Source: Halarchaeum acidiphilum MH1-52-1
Lineage (GTDB): Archaea; Halobacteriota; Halobacteria; Halobacteriales; Halobacteriaceae
Assembly: GCF_000474235.1 (NCBI RefSeq)
Contig: NZ_BATA01000002.1
Coordinates: 26,275 to 90,274 of the forward strand
Direction of reading: 5' to 3'
DNA: 64,000 nt
Shown here: positions 16,274-25,125 of the stretch, piece by piece
Layout of the letters: each line of letters begins with the position of its first letter
How positions within the stretch are numbered: the stretch's first letter is position 1
The notes under the pieces: model-generated
The model's input: only the letters and a program-made list of their open reading frames with translations
Database searches by the model: none
Told to the model about the DNA's origin: nothing
Translations under genes and position numbers: made by a program

Positions 16274-17998
16274 TCAGGGGAACGGGTGGTGTCGCCGGTC
16301 GAGGCGGGTCTCGAACCCCAACCGCTCGGGCACGTCGCGTGCGCGCGCGCCGAAGTAGGCGTCGCCGAAGAAGAGCGGCTGGGCGTCGGGAACGAGGACG
16401 CGGACGGCCCGGAAGCCGAGGTGCGCGACGTCGCGGGTCGTGAGGTCGGACGCGTAGGCGTCGAGACCGGCGTCGGCGAGTCGGTCGAGTACGGCGTCGA
16501 GTTCGGCGGGACCGTCGGGCACCGCGTCGGGACCGGTATCGGCGAGCGCCACCGCTGCGTCGGCGTCGATGAAGTCTCGGGCTTCGCGGGGGAGATCGGC
16601 GTACGCGCCGATGGCGCCCTGTTCGTCTCGCGCGCGATCGCGGCCCATGTCGCGAAGCTCGATCCAGTTCTGTATCGCCTCGCAGAGCGCGCCCCGGGCG
16701 GCGTCGGTGGCGTCGAGCGACGCGGCGCTCCCGAGCGCGAAGCGGGGCCACTCGCCCTCGCGGTGGACGGCGACGGCGACGACGGGGACGTCGACGTCCT
16801 GCGTGCAGAGGAGCGCGGTGACGGCAAGCCCTTCCGCGCCTGCGCGCCGGGCGAGCGTGTCGTACGCCTCGTCGGCGACGTCGAGTTCGAGCGGGTCGAA
16901 CGTCGAGTACCACGCGAGCATCGTCGCGTCGCGCTCGATCGTCTCGTAGAGTCCCGAGCGGAGGGCCTCGACGGGATCGTTGCCGAGGCCGAGTCCGGTC
17001 GTGAGCGCGGGACGGTGGGTCTCCTCGGGCGGCGGGAAGTGGACGAACTCGGCGGGGAGGAGCGCCTCCTCGCGCGTGCCGAGGTGGACGCCGGGGACGA
17101 CGCGCAGTCCGTCGTCGCGCGAGACGGCGGGCGCGTCGGCGGGGCGGACGAAGGCGTCCGGCGCGAGCGCGTCCGGGTGCGTCGGCTTGACGAGATCGAA
17201 GTCGGCGTCGCGATAGACGGCCGCGCAGTAGCGTTCGAGTCCCTCGCCGACGGCCTTCACGAACGCCGCGTCCCAGTCGAGTCCGACGCCGGCGGCGAGT
17301 CCGCGGCTGTCCGCGCCGCCGAGCGCCGTCGTGTCGCAGGTCGTCGCGAGATAGTACGGCGCGGGGTAGGTCTCGCGCTCGCCGACCTCGGTGACGAGTC
17401 CGACGCGGTCGTCGACCGCGCGCTCGGCTTTCGCGACGGCGTCGTCGAGCGTGGCGTCCGCGCTCTCGCGTCCGGGGTCGCCGTCGCGCTCGAACGGATC
17501 GCAGTCGCAGAACGGCGCGGGCGCGAACGCGCGTTCCGCGTGCGGGACCTCGACGGCCGTTCCGGCGACGCTCGGATCGTCGAGCAGGTCGAGCGCGCGC
17601 TTCCCGGCGAGCGCGCCCGCGTACCGCACGTTCGATCGGGCGGCGCTCGGTTCCGCGGTCGTCGCGGGGTCGCCCGCGGCCACGCGGCGCTCCAGACAGG
17701 CGAAACACCCCGATCCCGTTTCGGACGCGAACGCGGAGACGGCGGCGTCCACGCTCTCGACGGGGTGCGCGCCGACGCCGCCGATCTCGACGGCGATCCA
17801 CGGCGTGTCACCGCGGCGTGCGCGCGCGTTCGCGGTCCCGAACCCGTCGCTCCCGGCGAGACCGACGACGACGGCGACGTCGGCGTCGGGGACGGCGTCG
17901 AGTCCCCCGTCAGCGGGATCGAGTTCAGCGTCGTCGAGGGCCGCGATCGCGGCGTCGGCGGCCGCGCCGCGTCCCGCGACGGCGTACGTGCGTGCCAT
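16274..17998 (-). CDS. YcaO-domain protein with N-terminal TOMM-type (SagD-like) region
   Basis: A 574-residue protein. The N-terminal about 170 residues contain paired cysteines GCFACLERR and FCDCDPFE, like the zinc-binding region of fused TOMM cyclodehydratases. The C-terminal about 390 residues form a YcaO domain with ATP/Mg motifs GEGLERYCA, GLYETIERD and ALCEAIQNW. The protein ends RRHHPFP, resembling the proline-rich C-terminal motif needed for azoline-forming YcaO enzymes. YcaO proteins activate backbone amides with ATP to make azolines or thioamides. No TfuA-like partner and no Cys/Ser/Thr-rich precursor peptide is visible within several kb. It follows the TbsP-like regulator by 115 bp on the same strand. 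Confidence 0.85.
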   Translation of the reverse strand: MARTYAVAGRGAAADAAIAALDDAELDPADGGLDAVPDADVAVVVGLAGSDGFGTANARARRGDTPWIAVEIGGVGAHPVESVDAAVSAFASETGSGCFACLERRVAAGDPATTAEPSAARSNVRYAGALAGKRALDLLDDPSVAGTAVEVPHAERAFAPAPFCDCDPFERDGDPGRESADATLDDAVAKAERAVDDRVGLVTEVGERETYPAPYYLATTCDTTALGGADSRGLAAGVGLDWDAAFVKAVGEGLERYCAAVYRDADFDLVKPTHPDALAPDAFVRPADAPAVSRDDGLRVVPGVHLGTREEALLPAEFVHFPPPEETHRPALTTGLGLGNDPVEALRSGLYETIERDATMLAWYSTFDPLELDVADEAYDTLARRAGAEGLAVTALLCTQDVDVPVVAVAVHREGEWPRFALGSAASLDATDAARGALCEAIQNWIELRDMGRDRARDEQGAIGAYADLPREARDFIDADAAVALADTGPDAVPDGPAELDAVLDRLADAGLDAYASDLTTRDVAHLGFRAVRVLVPDAQPLFFGDAYFGARARDVPERLGFETRLDRRHHPFP

Positions 17999-18113
17999 AC
18001 CGTCCGATCGGCGCGAACGAGTCAAAAAACGGGCGGTTCGGACGACGTGTGCGATCGGAGAGAGACGCGGTGCGGGCGGGACCGTGGCCCGGACGGCGGG
18101 CGCGCGGAGGGCA

Positions 18114-18932
18114 TCAGGCGAGGAGGGTCTGCGCGACGTCGGCGAGTTCGGTCGGCGTGGCGTCCCGGAGGCGCTCGTCGGCGAGCTTGAGGCGCAGGCG
18201 CGGGCGGCCGACCTCGATGGGGACCTTCTCGGTGTCGATGAGACCGGCGTCCTCGAGGTTCGTCTTCGTCCGGCTGAACGTCGCCTTGGAGGCGACCCCG
18301 ACGTCCTCGCCCCACTTCGAGATGTCGTAGAGGAGGACGCGGTTCTTCGCGGCGACGAGGAGGCTTACCGTCACCTCGTCGAGACCGTGGCCGTCGCCGC
18401 GCGCGGTCTCCATCGCGTTCAGCACGCCCGTGAAGTCCCCCTCGATGTCGGAGTCGATCTCGGTGGCGAGCGTGTCGCGGACGCGGGAGATGGCGGGCGT
18501 GCGGAGGACGAACTCGTCGGCGTCGTCCCACTCGGTCTCGCGGGCGGCGCGGGCGGCCGAGACGAACTCCTCGTCGTCGGTGGCGAGTCCGGCGGTCCGA
18601 TCGTCGGCCTCGACGAGCGCGACGACGCGGTCGTCGGTGACGAGCAGCGAGGAGCGCGAGAGGTCGTCGCTCGTGCGCAGTGCGAGCGCGTCGCCCTCGA
18701 CGAGGTCGGCGGTGCGACTCGCCACGAGGAAGTCGTCCATCACGTCCTTCAACAGGCGGTCGTCGGCCAACAGCAGCGTCTCCGGGAGCGGCCGGTCGGC
18801 GGCCATCGCGGCGTCGACGAAGCGCTCGATGGTCGCCGCGGACGGATTGACCATCAAGAGCTGATCGGGCTCGGCGTCGAAGAGGGCCCCCACGATCCCC
18901 TCGACGGTCGTCCCGAGTGGGTTCGGTGTCAT
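18114..18932 (-). CDS. TbsP-like (DUF5821) transcription regulator
   Basis: A 272-residue protein that I associate with the haloarchaeal TbsP/DUF5821 family. Residues 1-150 have alternating strands with TLLLADDRLLKDVM and SLLVTDDRVVALVE, which could be a ligand-sensing fold. The C-terminal about 90 residues (VSLLVAAKNRVLLYDISKWG, then SKATFSRTKTNLEDAGLIDT) look like a winged helix. TbsP regulates glycolysis/gluconeogenesis genes together with TrmB in other haloarchaea. That link is family knowledge and is not shown here. An AT-rich promoter-like element (ATATATG) lies about 30 bp upstream of the start, fitting a leaderless or nearly leaderless mRNA. Confidence 0.65.
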   Translation of the reverse strand: MTPNPLGTTVEGIVGALFDAEPDQLLMVNPSAATIERFVDAAMAADRPLPETLLLADDRLLKDVMDDFLVASRTADLVEGDALALRTSDDLSRSSLLVTDDRVVALVEADDRTAGLATDDEEFVSAARAARETEWDDADEFVLRTPAISRVRDTLATEIDSDIEGDFTGVLNAMETARGDGHGLDEVTVSLLVAAKNRVLLYDISKWGEDVGVASKATFSRTKTNLEDAGLIDTEKVPIEVGRPRLRLKLADERLRDATPTELADVAQTLLA

Positions 18933-18956
18933 GCCTGTGTCCGACTACGACGCAAC

Positions 18957-18973
18957 GGCATATATGATTTTAT
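18957..18973 (-). promoter_or_regulatory. Predicted TATA element for the TbsP-like gene
   Basis: On the minus strand the sequence ATAAAATCATATATGCC centres about 30 bp upstream of the start at 18932. It is strikingly AT-rich within DNA of very high G+C, matching haloarchaeal BRE/TATA spacing for a short or absent leader. Confidence 0.5.
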
Positions 18974-19064
18974 CCCGATACAGCTGAATGAATGGGGTTC
19001 GTGGCCCGTTCGCGGCCGAGGACCGCTGATTCACGGACGGCGATGGGGCGCGGCCAGCGTCGGC

Positions 19065-21088
19065 TCACAGGGCGTCACGGACGTCGTCGGACCACCGGAG
19101 TTCGCCGTCGTAGATCGTCGGCGCGTCGGCCGCGTCGAGGAGCGAGCGCGCGTCCGCCCGCGAGAGCGTCAGCGTCGTCTCGTTCCCTCGGAGGTGTCGT
19201 TCCGCGTCCGCCGACGCCGGGAGCCGATACGCGGTGCCGTGCCACCACACGGAGTGGGCGTCGTACGTCACCTGGACGCGATCGTCGCCGACCGGCTCGA
19301 CGGCGAGCGTCGCGGGCGACGCATCGCTCGATCCGGCGACGACGTGCGTGCCGTCGCCGACGACGGCGTACTCCTTGCCCATGGCGATGCGCCGGCGAGC
19401 GAGACGGAGCGCGCGCTCGATCTCGAATCCCGCGACGAGCAGGCGAGCGAACGCCGTCCCGACGCGTGCCGCCTGCTCGTCGAGCACCTTCCGGAACGTC
19501 ACCGCGCCCGCGACGCTCCCGCGCTCGACGAGTTCGAGACCCTCGTGGTAGGAGCCACACGCGTTCAGGAAGAAGGTCCGGGCGTTCGACGTCTCGACGT
19601 CCGCGGCGGCGAGCGCGCCGTCCGCGCAGCGCAGCCCGTCGGACTCGCAGTGGCCGATGTAGTGGACGAAGTCGTGCTCGCGGGCGAAGACGGCCGCGAG
19701 CTGCGCGCGCGTCAGGTCCTCGCGGAGCGTCACGTCCATCGGGACGTCGGCGGCGCGCTCGCGGTAGATCTCGGCGACGCGGGCGTGCTCGCTCGCCATC
19801 GCGGCGTCGTTCAGGATCACGGCGACGGAGAGCGGATCGCCGTCCGTGGCCGTCGCGCGGTCGCTCCCGTACGCCCGCGATCGCGTCTTGAACGCGTCGA
19901 TGGGTGTCCCGTCGGCCAGCCAGCCGTGGACGCGCCCGCGACGGAGGCGGGGCTTCACGACGTCGACGGCCGCTGTCGATGTCGCCGGTTCCTCGCGATA
20001 GAAGGCGTCGAGCGAGCGCCGCAGCAGCTCGCGACCATCGAGCGCCGTGCTCTCCGGCGGGTAGACGTGCCCGAGGCGATGGAGGACCGCGGGGAGCGCG
20101 CGGGCGTTCTCGACGGTCGGCTCGACGTACATCGCGAGCGGCCACTCCGGCAGGTCGCCGCGCACGTCGGCGTACGGGACGTCGAGATACGTCCGGAGGC
20201 GCTCGGCGATCGGGCGCTCGACGGTCGCGTCCGCGTCGATCTCGAGTCGATCGAGCAGGTCCGTCTCCGCCGTCGGGCGACCGGCGGCGGCGAGGCGAAC
20301 GAGGCAGTCGAGCCAGAACGTCCGTTCGAGGAGCGCCGGCGCGTCCCGCGCGGGATCCGCGAGCTCGCGGCGGACGCCGACGGCGGACGCGCGGAGGGTC
20401 GGCGTCGCGTCCTCGACGGTGCGGACGGACGCCGAGAGGTAGTAGGCCAACGGTGCGGCGACGAACAGCGTCTCGAACTCGGGCGGGAGGACGAGTTCGA
20501 CGCCGGTCTCGGGGGCGCTTGCGGTGCTGTCCGTGGCGTCGCTCGCCGGGTCGAACGCGAGCGCGGGCGGGTGGTGGCGCATCGACGGCGCGGAGCGCGC
20601 CGCGGTCGTCGTCGCGTGCGCGCCCCCGAAGGTGCTGAGCGCGGCGCCGATGCCCGCTGGCGTGGGCGGGACGGTGATCGTCTCGTCGGCGTCCCGAACG
20701 CGCGATCGGAACCCGAGCGTGAGATCGCGCTCGTCCGGGAAGGAGAGCGCGACGCCGGGATCGCGCCCGCGATGCGCGACGGTGGCCGGACCGTCGAATC
20801 GGAGGAACGTAGCGACGGCGGCGTCGGTGGCGAGGAGGTACGAGCCGTCGTCGAGCGCGGACTCCCCGATCCGAGGGCGACGCGCTCGCCGGTCGCGGTC
20901 TCGACGAGGGAGACGGGCGTTGCGGGGAGGGCGAGCCCGCTCGCGGTGCCGGCCGCCGTCGCGTCCACGGGATGCGGGATGGCTCGCGGCTCGCCGCCCG
21001 GTCGCCAGTCGGGCGCGCGGACGACGAGTTCTCGACTCGCCCCGTCGACGACCCGGAGTCCGTCTCCAGTCGGCTCGTACGCTAGCAC
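19065..21088 (-). pseudogene. CHAT-domain (caspase-like) protein interrupted by a frameshift
   Basis: The N-terminal piece (MLAYEPTGDGLRVVDGASRE) runs from 21088 to about 20872; the remainder continues in another frame from IGESALDDGSYLLATD to the stop at 19065. One restored base (GGA to GGGA) gives 674 residues. The C-terminal about 250 residues are a CHAT domain: HDFVHYIGHCESDGLRC supplies the catalytic His and FFLNACGSYHEGLELVE the catalytic Cys, both intact. CHAT proteases act in bacterial and archaeal defence and programmed cell death, but this long form also occurs as a stand-alone haloarchaeal gene of unknown role. It lies upstream of the TbsP-like and ycaO genes on the same strand. 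Confidence 0.82.
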
Positions 21089-21230
21089 GTCCCGATGAGT
21101 AGCGGGAGGGGCCGGATGAATCTGACGCGAGCGTCACGTCGCGTGACACGTCGCGAGCGGGTCGCCCGGACCGGTGCGCGGGCGGGCGCCGACCGTCGCT
21201 GGTACCGTCGATTTTGGTCGAAGTCGGGTA

Positions 21231-21238
21231 GTTTAAGC
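21231..21238 (+). promoter_or_regulatory. Predicted TATA-like element for glyA
   Basis: GTTTAAGC centres about 28 bp upstream of the glyA ATG in otherwise G+C-rich DNA, the spacing seen for leaderless haloarchaeal transcripts. Divergent CHAT gene starts 173 bp away from the glyA start. Confidence 0.4.
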
Positions 21239-21261
21239 CCGCCGCGCGGGCCACTCCTAGC

Positions 21262-22508
21262 ATGAGCTACGACCGGGTCCGGGCGGTCGACGACGAGGTG
21301 GCGGAGGCGCTGACGGGCGAGCGCGAGCGACAGAACGACACGCTGGCGATGATCGCGAGCGAGAACCACGTCAGCGAGGCGGTCCTCGAAGCGCAGGGGA
21401 GCGAACTCACGAACAAGTACGCGGAGGGGTACCCCGGCGAGCGCTACTACGGCGGGTGCGAGTACGCCGACGAGGTCGAGACGCTCGCGATCGAGCGCGC
21501 GACGGAACTCTGGGGTGCCGAGCACGTCAACGTCCAGCCCCACTCGGGTTCCTCGGCGAACATGGGCGTCTACTTCTCCGTCCTCGAACCCGGCGACAAG
21601 ATCCTCTCGCTCGACCTGACGCACGGCGGGCACCTCTCGCACGGCCACGACGTCAACTTCGCGGGCAAGCTCTACGACGTCACCCACTACGAGATCGACC
21701 CGGAGACGGGCCGCCTCGACTACGAGGCGCTCGCGCGCAAGGCCGAGAAGACCCAGCCAGACATCATCGTCTCGGGCTTCTCCGCCTATCCCCGACAGGT
21801 GGACTGGGAGGCGATTCAGGAGGCCGCGGACGCGGTGGGCGCGTACCACATGGCGGACATCGCGCACATCACGGGGCTGGTCGCGGCGGGCGAACACCCC
21901 TCGCCGGTCGGGATCGCGGACTTCGTCACCGGTTCGACGCACAAGACCATCCGCGCGGGCCGCGGCGGCATCATCATGTGCGACGAGGAGTACGCCGACG
22001 CCGTCGATACCGCCGTCTTCCCCGGCGCGCAGGGTGGGCCGCTCATGCACAACATCGCCGGTAAGGCCGTCGGCTTCGGCGAGGCCCTCGAACCCGAGTT
22101 CAAGGAGTACGCCGCGCAGGTCGTCACGAACGCCGACGTGCTCGGCGAGACGCTGCAGGAGCACGGCTTCTCGCTCGTTTCCGGCGGGACGGACACGCAC
22201 CTCGTCCTCGCGACCTCCGCGACTCCCACCCGGACGTCACGGGGAGCGACGCCGAGGAGGCCTTAGAGGAGGTCGGCATCGTCCTGAACGGCAACACGGT
22301 GCCGGGCGAGACGCGCTCGCCGTTCAATCCGTCGGGTATTCGCGCCGGCACGCCCGCCCTCACCACTCGCGGCTTCGAGGAGGCCGAGATGCGCGAGGTC
22401 GGCGACCTCATCGCCCGCGTCATCGACAACCTCGGCGACGAGGAGGTCTACGCGGAAGTCGCCGCGGACGTGCGGGAACTCTGTGACGACCACCCGCTGT
22501 ACGAATAG
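21262..22508 (+). pseudogene. glyA: Serine hydroxymethyltransferase, interrupted by a frameshift
   Basis: PLP enzyme interconverting serine and glycine with transfer of a one-carbon unit to the tetrahydropterin carrier. The first frame has [12 protein letters not shown], the [16 protein letters not shown] region and [14 protein letters not shown] with the PLP lysine. After HLVLA (about 22209) the frame shifts and ends early at 22266. The remaining C-terminal domain (VGIVLNGNTVPGETRSPFNP, then PALTTRGF) continues in another frame to 22508. Adding one base (as in GCCGAC instead of GCGAC) gives 415 residues, exactly the family length. Every other part is intact. folD, acting on the same pathway, lies 4 kb downstream. 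Confidence 0.92.
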
Positions 22509-22662
22509 CGCGGTTCTGAGCGCGAGCGAAGTTCGACGGAGAAACGAACGGGGAACGCGTGAGACCTGCGAGTAGCGCGGTTCCGTAAGAGGCCGCGAGA
22601 AGACGAGACGCGAGGAGTCGCGGGTGCGCGCACGGTCCACGCGCGCGGCTTCTCCGTCCGTC

Positions 22663-22957
22663 TCACGCTTTTTGTCGCCCCCCGTCGAGCGCGGCGCTCG
22701 CGGGGTCCATCTGGCTCCCGCTGTCGCCCTGCACGCCGTCGACGGCGGACGGTTCCGTGACGACGCTGACGTCGTCCGTCCGTGTCGCACTGGATCGTCA
22801 CCGTCGCGAGGTGGATGTCGCTCGCGCCGGGCCGGTAGCGCTTCTCGACGTTGACGTCCTACATCCACGCGCGACTGCCGTCGGCGGCGACGGCGTGGCG
22901 TCCGCGTCGCCCTCGAGGTGGAGGGCGACGTTGCAGCCGCTGAGGCCGTCAGGGACC
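22663..22957 (-). pseudogene. Decayed C-terminal domain of the surface glycoprotein
   Basis: Past the stop of the surface-protein frame, homologous-looking peptide fragments continue in changing frames: GNLTLPEVPDGLSGCNVALH (shift near 22975), GASDIHLATVTIQ (shift near 22860) and DVSVVTEPSAVDGVQGDSGS (shift near 22782), ending at a stop at 22663. The fragments read in order like a cohesin-type domain often found near the C-terminus of haloarchaeal secreted proteins, with part of the middle missing. Three shifts in 300 bp suggest real decay, not one sequencing slip. The adjacent 22509-22662 stretch holds nothing recognisable. Confidence 0.6.
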
Positions 22958-24862
22958 TCAGGGAGCGTGAGGTTCCCCGTCGTCCCCGTTCACCGTCGTG
23001 ACGCCGTGGTCGGCGTCGTCAACGGTGAGGTCGAGTGCCGACTCGGCCGTCGCGTTGTGGACGTCGATGGCGACGGTGTCGTTGACGAAGTTCCGACCGA
23101 CGGGGTCCGTGCGGTTCGCGACGAGCGTGTACTCGCCCGGCTCGCTGAAGTTCAGCGTCGCGGTCCCGTTCGCCCCCGTTTGGAGCGTCCGGTTGCCGAC
23201 GAAGAGCGTCACGTCGGAGACGTTCGTCCCCCCAACCCGCCGCGTGACGTTCACCGTGACGTTCTCGCCGACCGCGACGTGGCTGTCGTTGACTGTGGCA
23301 TTGAGGCCGACGACGCAGCGCGTCACGTCGACGCGCGTGCTGGAGACGCGCCACGTGTTCGTGCCATCGCCGGACTTCTTGCTCGTCAGCGTATGCCGAC
23401 CGGTCTCGTTGAACCGGATGTACGCGATGCCGTTCGCATCAGTCGTGTCCGTGTCGTTCGGCCCGAAGACCCTCGCGCCCTCGACGGGGTCGCCGGCGAT
23501 GGCCTTCGTGACGCGGAAGGCGGCGACGTCACCGGCCTGAAGCTCGCTCGTCGACGTGCGCTGGAGGACGAGCTGGATACCCTGGTAGTGCACCGTGACG
23601 TTCCGCGTGTCGTTCCGGTACTGGGCGTCGGAAGCGTTCTTCGTTACCGTAACCGGGTACTCGCCGATCTCGGTGAACGTGTGGTTCGCGAGGCCGCTCG
23701 CGTTCGTCCGCGCGATCCGCGTGCCGTTCGCGTAGAGGCTCGCGTTCGCGATCGGGTCACCCGTACCGCCCTCGATGACCTTGAACACGGTCGTGTTGTT
23801 CGGTCGCGGCTGGGAGGTGACGACGGAGAGCTTCGGCTGGACGACGACTGGCGATAGCGTGACGTTCAGCGTGTCGTTCACGTAGTCGGCCGCCCGCGTG
23901 TCGTTCACCGCCGTCCGGATCGTGTGGTTCCGTCTGGCCGTGTAGTTCAGCGTCGCCTGACCGTTCTCTCCCGTCGTGAGCGTCCGGTTCGGCCCGGCGA
24001 CGAGCGTGACGTTCGACGCGACGGTACTGTTGTCGTACTTCGCGCCGACGGTGAAGTTCTCGCCGGGCGCGACCGGCCCGGAGGAGTCCGAGCGATAGAG
24101 ATTCAAGCCCATCGTCGACGACGCCACCGTGAGGTTGTGCGTGGCGTTCGCGTAGCGGACCTGCTCCGTCGCGTTCTTCGTCGCGGTCAGCGTGTAGTTG
24201 CCACCTTCCTCGAAGACGACGTCACCGGTGCCGTTCAGCGCCGTCGTCTCGTTGCCGTAGTGGAGCGTGACGTTGACCGGATTGCTGGTGTGACCGTTCT
24301 TCACCGTGACGGTCGCGTTCGTCCCCGGCTGGATCGGGCTTGCCGGCTTCGAGGTGAACTTGAGCTGATCGACGCGCTTCGACACCGTGACGTTAAGCGG
24401 CCCCGCGGCCGTGTAGTTCGTCTGCGCGGTGTCGTTCTTCGTCGCGGTCAGCGTGTAGTTCCCGACCGCGGGGAACGTCATGTGGTTCTCGCTCGCGTTG
24501 AACCGCTGGGTGTTGTTCCCGTAGTGGAGCGTGACGTTGAGCGTCCCGCTCGTGGCCCCGTTCTTGACCTGAACCGTCACGCTCTCGTTCGGACGGATCG
24601 GACCGTTCGAGGTGGGGTCCGTCGAGAAGTGGAGCGCGTTCTCCTCCTTCGTGTCGTTGAGCGCGTATGTCGCGCTGCCGGCGGCGGTACGGTGTAGTTG
24701 TGTACTGTTCGTCCCGGTCGTCTCGAGGGCGACTGCCGACCCACTCACCGCGGGGGCCGCGGAGTCGCTCGTGCCGACCGCCGCCGCGCCCGCGCTCGCC
24801 GGAACTACCGTGCCGGCGACGACGAGGAACGCGACGAGGACGGCAATGTGTCGGCGTCTCAT
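22958..24862 (-). CDS. Secreted surface glycoprotein with Ig-like repeats, C-terminally truncated
   Basis: A 634-residue exported protein. The N-terminus MRRRHIAVLVAFLVVAGTVV is a Sec-type signal peptide. The rest is built of about six to seven beta-sandwich repeats of 80-90 residues with recurring phrases such as NVTLHYGN, YTLTATKN, and A/G-N-x-T-V. It is exceptionally rich in N-glycosylation sequons N-x-T/S, as expected for haloarchaeal S-layer-associated proteins. There is no C-terminal membrane anchor or PGF-CTERM in this frame; the frame ends GDDGEPHAP after a shift, and the expected tail is found decayed at 22663-22957. The start lies only a few bases from the left end of a TnpB element, so its own promoter may have been displaced. 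Confidence 0.72.
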   Translation of the reverse strand: MRRRHIAVLVAFLVVAGTVVPASAGAAAVGTSDSAAPAVSGSAVALETTGTNSTQLHRTAAGSATYALNDTKEENALHFSTDPTSNGPIRPNESVTVQVKNGATSGTLNVTLHYGNNTQRFNASENHMTFPAVGNYTLTATKNDTAQTNYTAAGPLNVTVSKRVDQLKFTSKPASPIQPGTNATVTVKNGHTSNPVNVTLHYGNETTALNGTGDVVFEEGGNYTLTATKNATEQVRYANATHNLTVASSTMGLNLYRSDSSGPVAPGENFTVGAKYDNSTVASNVTLVAGPNRTLTTGENGQATLNYTARRNHTIRTAVNDTRAADYVNDTLNVTLSPVVVQPKLSVVTSQPRPNNTTVFKVIEGGTGDPIANASLYANGTRIARTNASGLANHTFTEIGEYPVTVTKNASDAQYRNDTRNVTVHYQGIQLVLQRTSTSELQAGDVAAFRVTKAIAGDPVEGARVFGPNDTDTTDANGIAYIRFNETGRHTLTSKKSGDGTNTWRVSSTRVDVTRCVVGLNATVNDSHVAVGENVTVNVTRRVGGTNVSDVTLFVGNRTLQTGANGTATLNFSEPGEYTLVANRTDPVGRNFVNDTVAIDVHNATAESALDLTVDDADHGVTTVNGDDGEPHAP

Positions 24863-24932
24863 CTTGCTGTAACGAGGAAACCCCGCCGTTTACGACGGGG
24901 AGGAATCGCGTTCGTGAAGGCCACCTCTCGCC

Positions 24933-25067
24933 TTACAGCGGCCCCTCGGTGTCCAACGCCTTCGCGCCCTGTATGACGAGTCCGCGCCACGTCAGGCCGT
25001 GTGCCTCTTTCACTTCGCTCAGTCGTTCGTGCTCTTCGTCGCTCACTTCGATGTTCAAGTTCGGCAT
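24933..25067 (-). CDS. Small TnpB-associated protein (44 aa), divergent from tnpB
   Basis: Begins MPNLNIEVSDEEHERLSEVK and ends ALDTEGPL. The pattern (short beta strand, then an amphipathic helix with alternating Glu/Lys/Arg) resembles a ribbon-helix-helix-like small protein that I have seen paired with haloarchaeal TnpB elements (possibly named DUF7386; not checked). GGTGGAG lies just upstream of the ATG as an RBS. It starts 58 bp from tnpB on the opposite strand, inside the element, so it may control tnpB expression or transposition. Confidence 0.68.
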   Translation of the reverse strand: MPNLNIEVSDEEHERLSEVKEAHGLTWRGLVIQGAKALDTEGPL

Positions 25068-25125
25068 CTCCACCGGAACTTAGTTTTTCGATAGTCTTAA
25101 CTTGCATGGGTTCGTTGGTACTGGT

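Noticed and set aside
16200..18113. TOMM precursor peptide gene next to ycaO
   Set aside because: No short frame rich in Cys, Ser or Thr with a leader-like start was found in the gaps on either side.
17391..21098. A 1235-codon open frame on the plus strand across YcaO, the TbsP-like gene and CHAT
   Set aside because: It is the antisense shadow of three genes with clear family motifs. Composition is Arg/Ala/Glu-rich without conserved domains, as expected in very G+C-rich DNA.
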